From contig DAOUAJ010000376.1 of assembly GCA_034433615.1 (NCBI GenBank), positions 1-13,293 on the forward strand: DNA of 13,293 bases, in the 5' to 3' direction. Numbering within the stretch: the first letter of the stretch is position 1; every line of letters begins with the position of its first letter. The position numbers and the translations under genes were made by a program. Positions 12,048 through 13,293 of the stretch are shown here, piece by piece. This DNA is from DAOUAJ01 sp034433615. GTDB lineage: Bacteria > Chloroflexota > Anaerolineae > DUEN01. The notes under the pieces are model-generated. The model had not been told where the DNA came from and searched no databases. It saw nothing but the letters and a program-made list of their open reading frames with translations.

Positions 12048-12050
12048 CCT

Positions 12051-12401
12051 ATGTTCGCTCCCCACAAACTGTGGCAGATCCTCATCTCGATGGCAGTCAT
12101 CACCACGATCACCTGGATCGGTGAGCGGTACAGGGGCGCGGCCGGCGTTCTGGCCACAATGCCGCTGACTATCCCGATCACGCTGGCGATCATATTTCAG
12201 AACACCGGCGGTGACCACGTCCGGGTGGCAGAGTTCACACAAGCCGCTGTGATCGGCATCCTGGGCACGGTCTGCTTTTTGCTGGCTGCCTGGTGGGCCG
12301 TTACTCGCCACTACAGCCTCCCGGCTGTGATCGCCGTCGGGTACGGTGCCTGGGCCGTCGTGCTGATTATAGAGCGAACAATCTTGCGGCTGTTCGCATA
12401 A
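12051..12401 (+). CDS. small multi-pass membrane protein, 116 aa
   Basis: An integral membrane protein of about four helices, roughly residues 8-23, 30-49, 64-82 and 90-108. Between helices 1 and 2 is GERYRGAAGVLATMPLTIP, and FQNTGGDHVRVAEF forms the loop after helix 2. The layout recalls small DUF3147-type membrane proteins, but I am not sure of that. The ATG at 12051 follows the preceding stop by 3 nt and lacks a strong Shine-Dalgarno, which fits translational coupling. Function is unknown. Confidence 0.7.
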   Translation: MFAPHKLWQILISMAVITTITWIGERYRGAAGVLATMPLTIPITLAIIFQNTGGDHVRVAEFTQAAVIGILGTVCFLLAAWWAVTRHYSLPAVIAVGYGAWAVVLIIERTILRLFA

Positions 12402-12455
12402 TAGCGTTGCTCGATGACGTAACCTGCGCGCAGCCTGGCCGATTGGAGGTCCTAC

Positions 12456-13293
12456 GTGGTTTTGCGCTCCCCAGCTCGGCGGCATATATTGGTCCTGCTG
12501 AGCTATGGGATCTTGAGTTTAATCCTCACTTACCCCCTGATCTTGCGCTTTGCCACCCACGTCCCCGGCGATGGTATTGACAACCCCGCGTTGACCTGGA
12601 ACCTGTGGTGGGTCCGCTTTTCTATCGTCGAACGGCATACCAATCCCTTCGATTGCCGCTGGATGTTCTGGCCGGTGGGGATCAACTTAGCGTTCTACAC
12701 GCTGACGATTCTGAACGGCCTGCTGTCTATACCGCTGCAAATCGCCTTCGACGTCGTACCAGCCTCCAACGTTTTACTGGTCCTGTCGTTTGTCCTGAGT
12801 GGCTACGGCGCCTATTTGCTGGTGTGGGAAGTGTGGGGCGCTGAGAAGAGGGGGGGGCCTCCCATCTCCTGGGGCGCAGCGTGGCTCTCCGGCCTGATTT
12901 ACGCGTTCTCCACTAACAAGCTGTTTTACGCGGCCCTGGGACAGTTCAACATCGCCAGCTCGCAGTGGATCCCCTTCTGCGCGCTCTACGTCTGGCGGAT
13001 GGGGCGAAGGCGCGGCCGCGCGCGTGATGCCGCACTTGCCGGGTTGTTCCTTGGGTTCCAGGCCTGGGCCGAGGCTACCTTCGCCTCGTTTTTGTTGATT
13101 TTCATCGCCATCTACGCGCTGTGGTGGATAGCCGGATTCCAGATGCGAGAGATTTTCTCCGGCTTGGCTGCCAGAGATCTTTCGGGCTTACTTCCCAAGA
13201 TGTTGAAAGGGTACTATTTCGTCGTGATGGCAGCGATCTTTGCGGTGATCATCGCGCCCATGCTGGTCAACATGCTGCCCGATTTGCAGGCTG
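12456..13293 (+). CDS. multi-pass membrane protein, GT-C glycosyltransferase-like, N-terminal 279 residues (cut by window edge)
   Basis: The frame stays open to the right edge. It starts at GTG 12456, with GGAGG (12445-12449) 6 nt upstream. A basic N-terminus leads into a membrane helix at about 11-30, then a loop with HVPGDGIDNPALTWNLWW at 35-52, whose Asp39 and Asp42 match the acidic first-loop motif common in GT-C enzymes. FWPVGINLAFYTLTILNGLL, an SGYGAYLLVWEVWG helix and LIYAFSTNKLFYAALGQFN follow. At least six further hydrophobic segments are visible. The general pattern is that of GT-C or YfhO-like proteins that move sugars from lipid carriers outside the membrane. The catalytic role is inferred and the C-terminus is missing. 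Confidence 0.75.
   Translation, partial: MVLRSPARRHILVLLSYGILSLILTYPLILRFATHVPGDGIDNPALTWNLWWVRFSIVERHTNPFDCRWMFWPVGINLAFYTLTILNGLLSIPLQIAFDVVPASNVLLVLSFVLSGYGAYLLVWEVWGAEKRGGPPISWGAAWLSGLIYAFSTNKLFYAALGQFNIASSQWIPFCALYVWRMGRRRGRARDAALAGLFLGFQAWAEATFASFLLIFIAIYALWWIAGFQMREIFSGLAARDLSGLLPKMLKGYYFVVMAAIFAVIIAPMLVNMLPDLQA

Overview
The window is GC-rich and gene-dense. It looks like a member of the Chloroflexota (Anaerolineae or a related class), probably from an environmental genome. That is inferred from several weak signs together: a bacterial translin homologue, an L,D-transpeptidase on a Pro/Thr linker, a GT-C-like membrane protein, GTG/TTG starts with good Shine-Dalgarno sites, and intergenic space filled with short 7-mer and 8-mer tandem arrays and perfect palindromes. 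No rRNA, tRNA, transposase or CRISPR array was seen.

Left part (1-3596). Two minus-strand genes, an unrecognised barrel-like protein (489-1313) and an edge-truncated alpha/beta hydrolase (1-369), lie behind one good promoter at 1382-1410. Diverging on the plus strand are a membrane-anchored HEWAH zincin (1620-2888) and sfsA (2892-3596), 3 nt apart.

Cobalamin block (3477-7304, minus strand). A sigma70-type promoter leads into a cobalamin riboswitch (7088-7253), then a perfect 18-bp hairpin, an intrinsic terminator, and the operon cobT-cobS-cbiR-cobU. This is a salvage and remodelling set with no corrin-ring genes in the window. CbiR would open the nucleotide loop of scavenged cobamides, CobU would activate the cobinamide, and CobT and CobS would rebuild cobalamin with a new lower ligand. 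cobU runs 120 nt into the convergent sfsA. The variable arm of the riboswitch contains a copy of the 7-mer repeat found elsewhere in the window.

Middle (7330-9489). A sensor histidine kinase with no response regulator nearby is followed by about 680 nt without a clear gene. This space holds a near-consensus promoter toward the kinase with a leader of about 375 nt, a possible 39-codon small ORF, a GAAC-N4-GTTC site, and a run of four consecutive palindromes.

Right part (9418-13293, plus strand). A TATAAT promoter drives a translin-family gene with a TTG start. It overlaps by ATGA with an 82-residue protein carrying the N-terminal piece of a Cas4-like nuclease plus one membrane helix. An L,D-transpeptidase gene follows, and then a second protein that starts with a membrane helix and carries the rest of the Cas4-like nuclease (D, ExK, QxxxY and three cysteines). 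The four cluster-type cysteines are therefore divided 1+3 between two membrane-anchored polypeptides. This translin plus split Cas4-like locus is the best candidate for an undescribed system. Two small hypothetical proteins and an edge-truncated multi-pass membrane protein finish the window.
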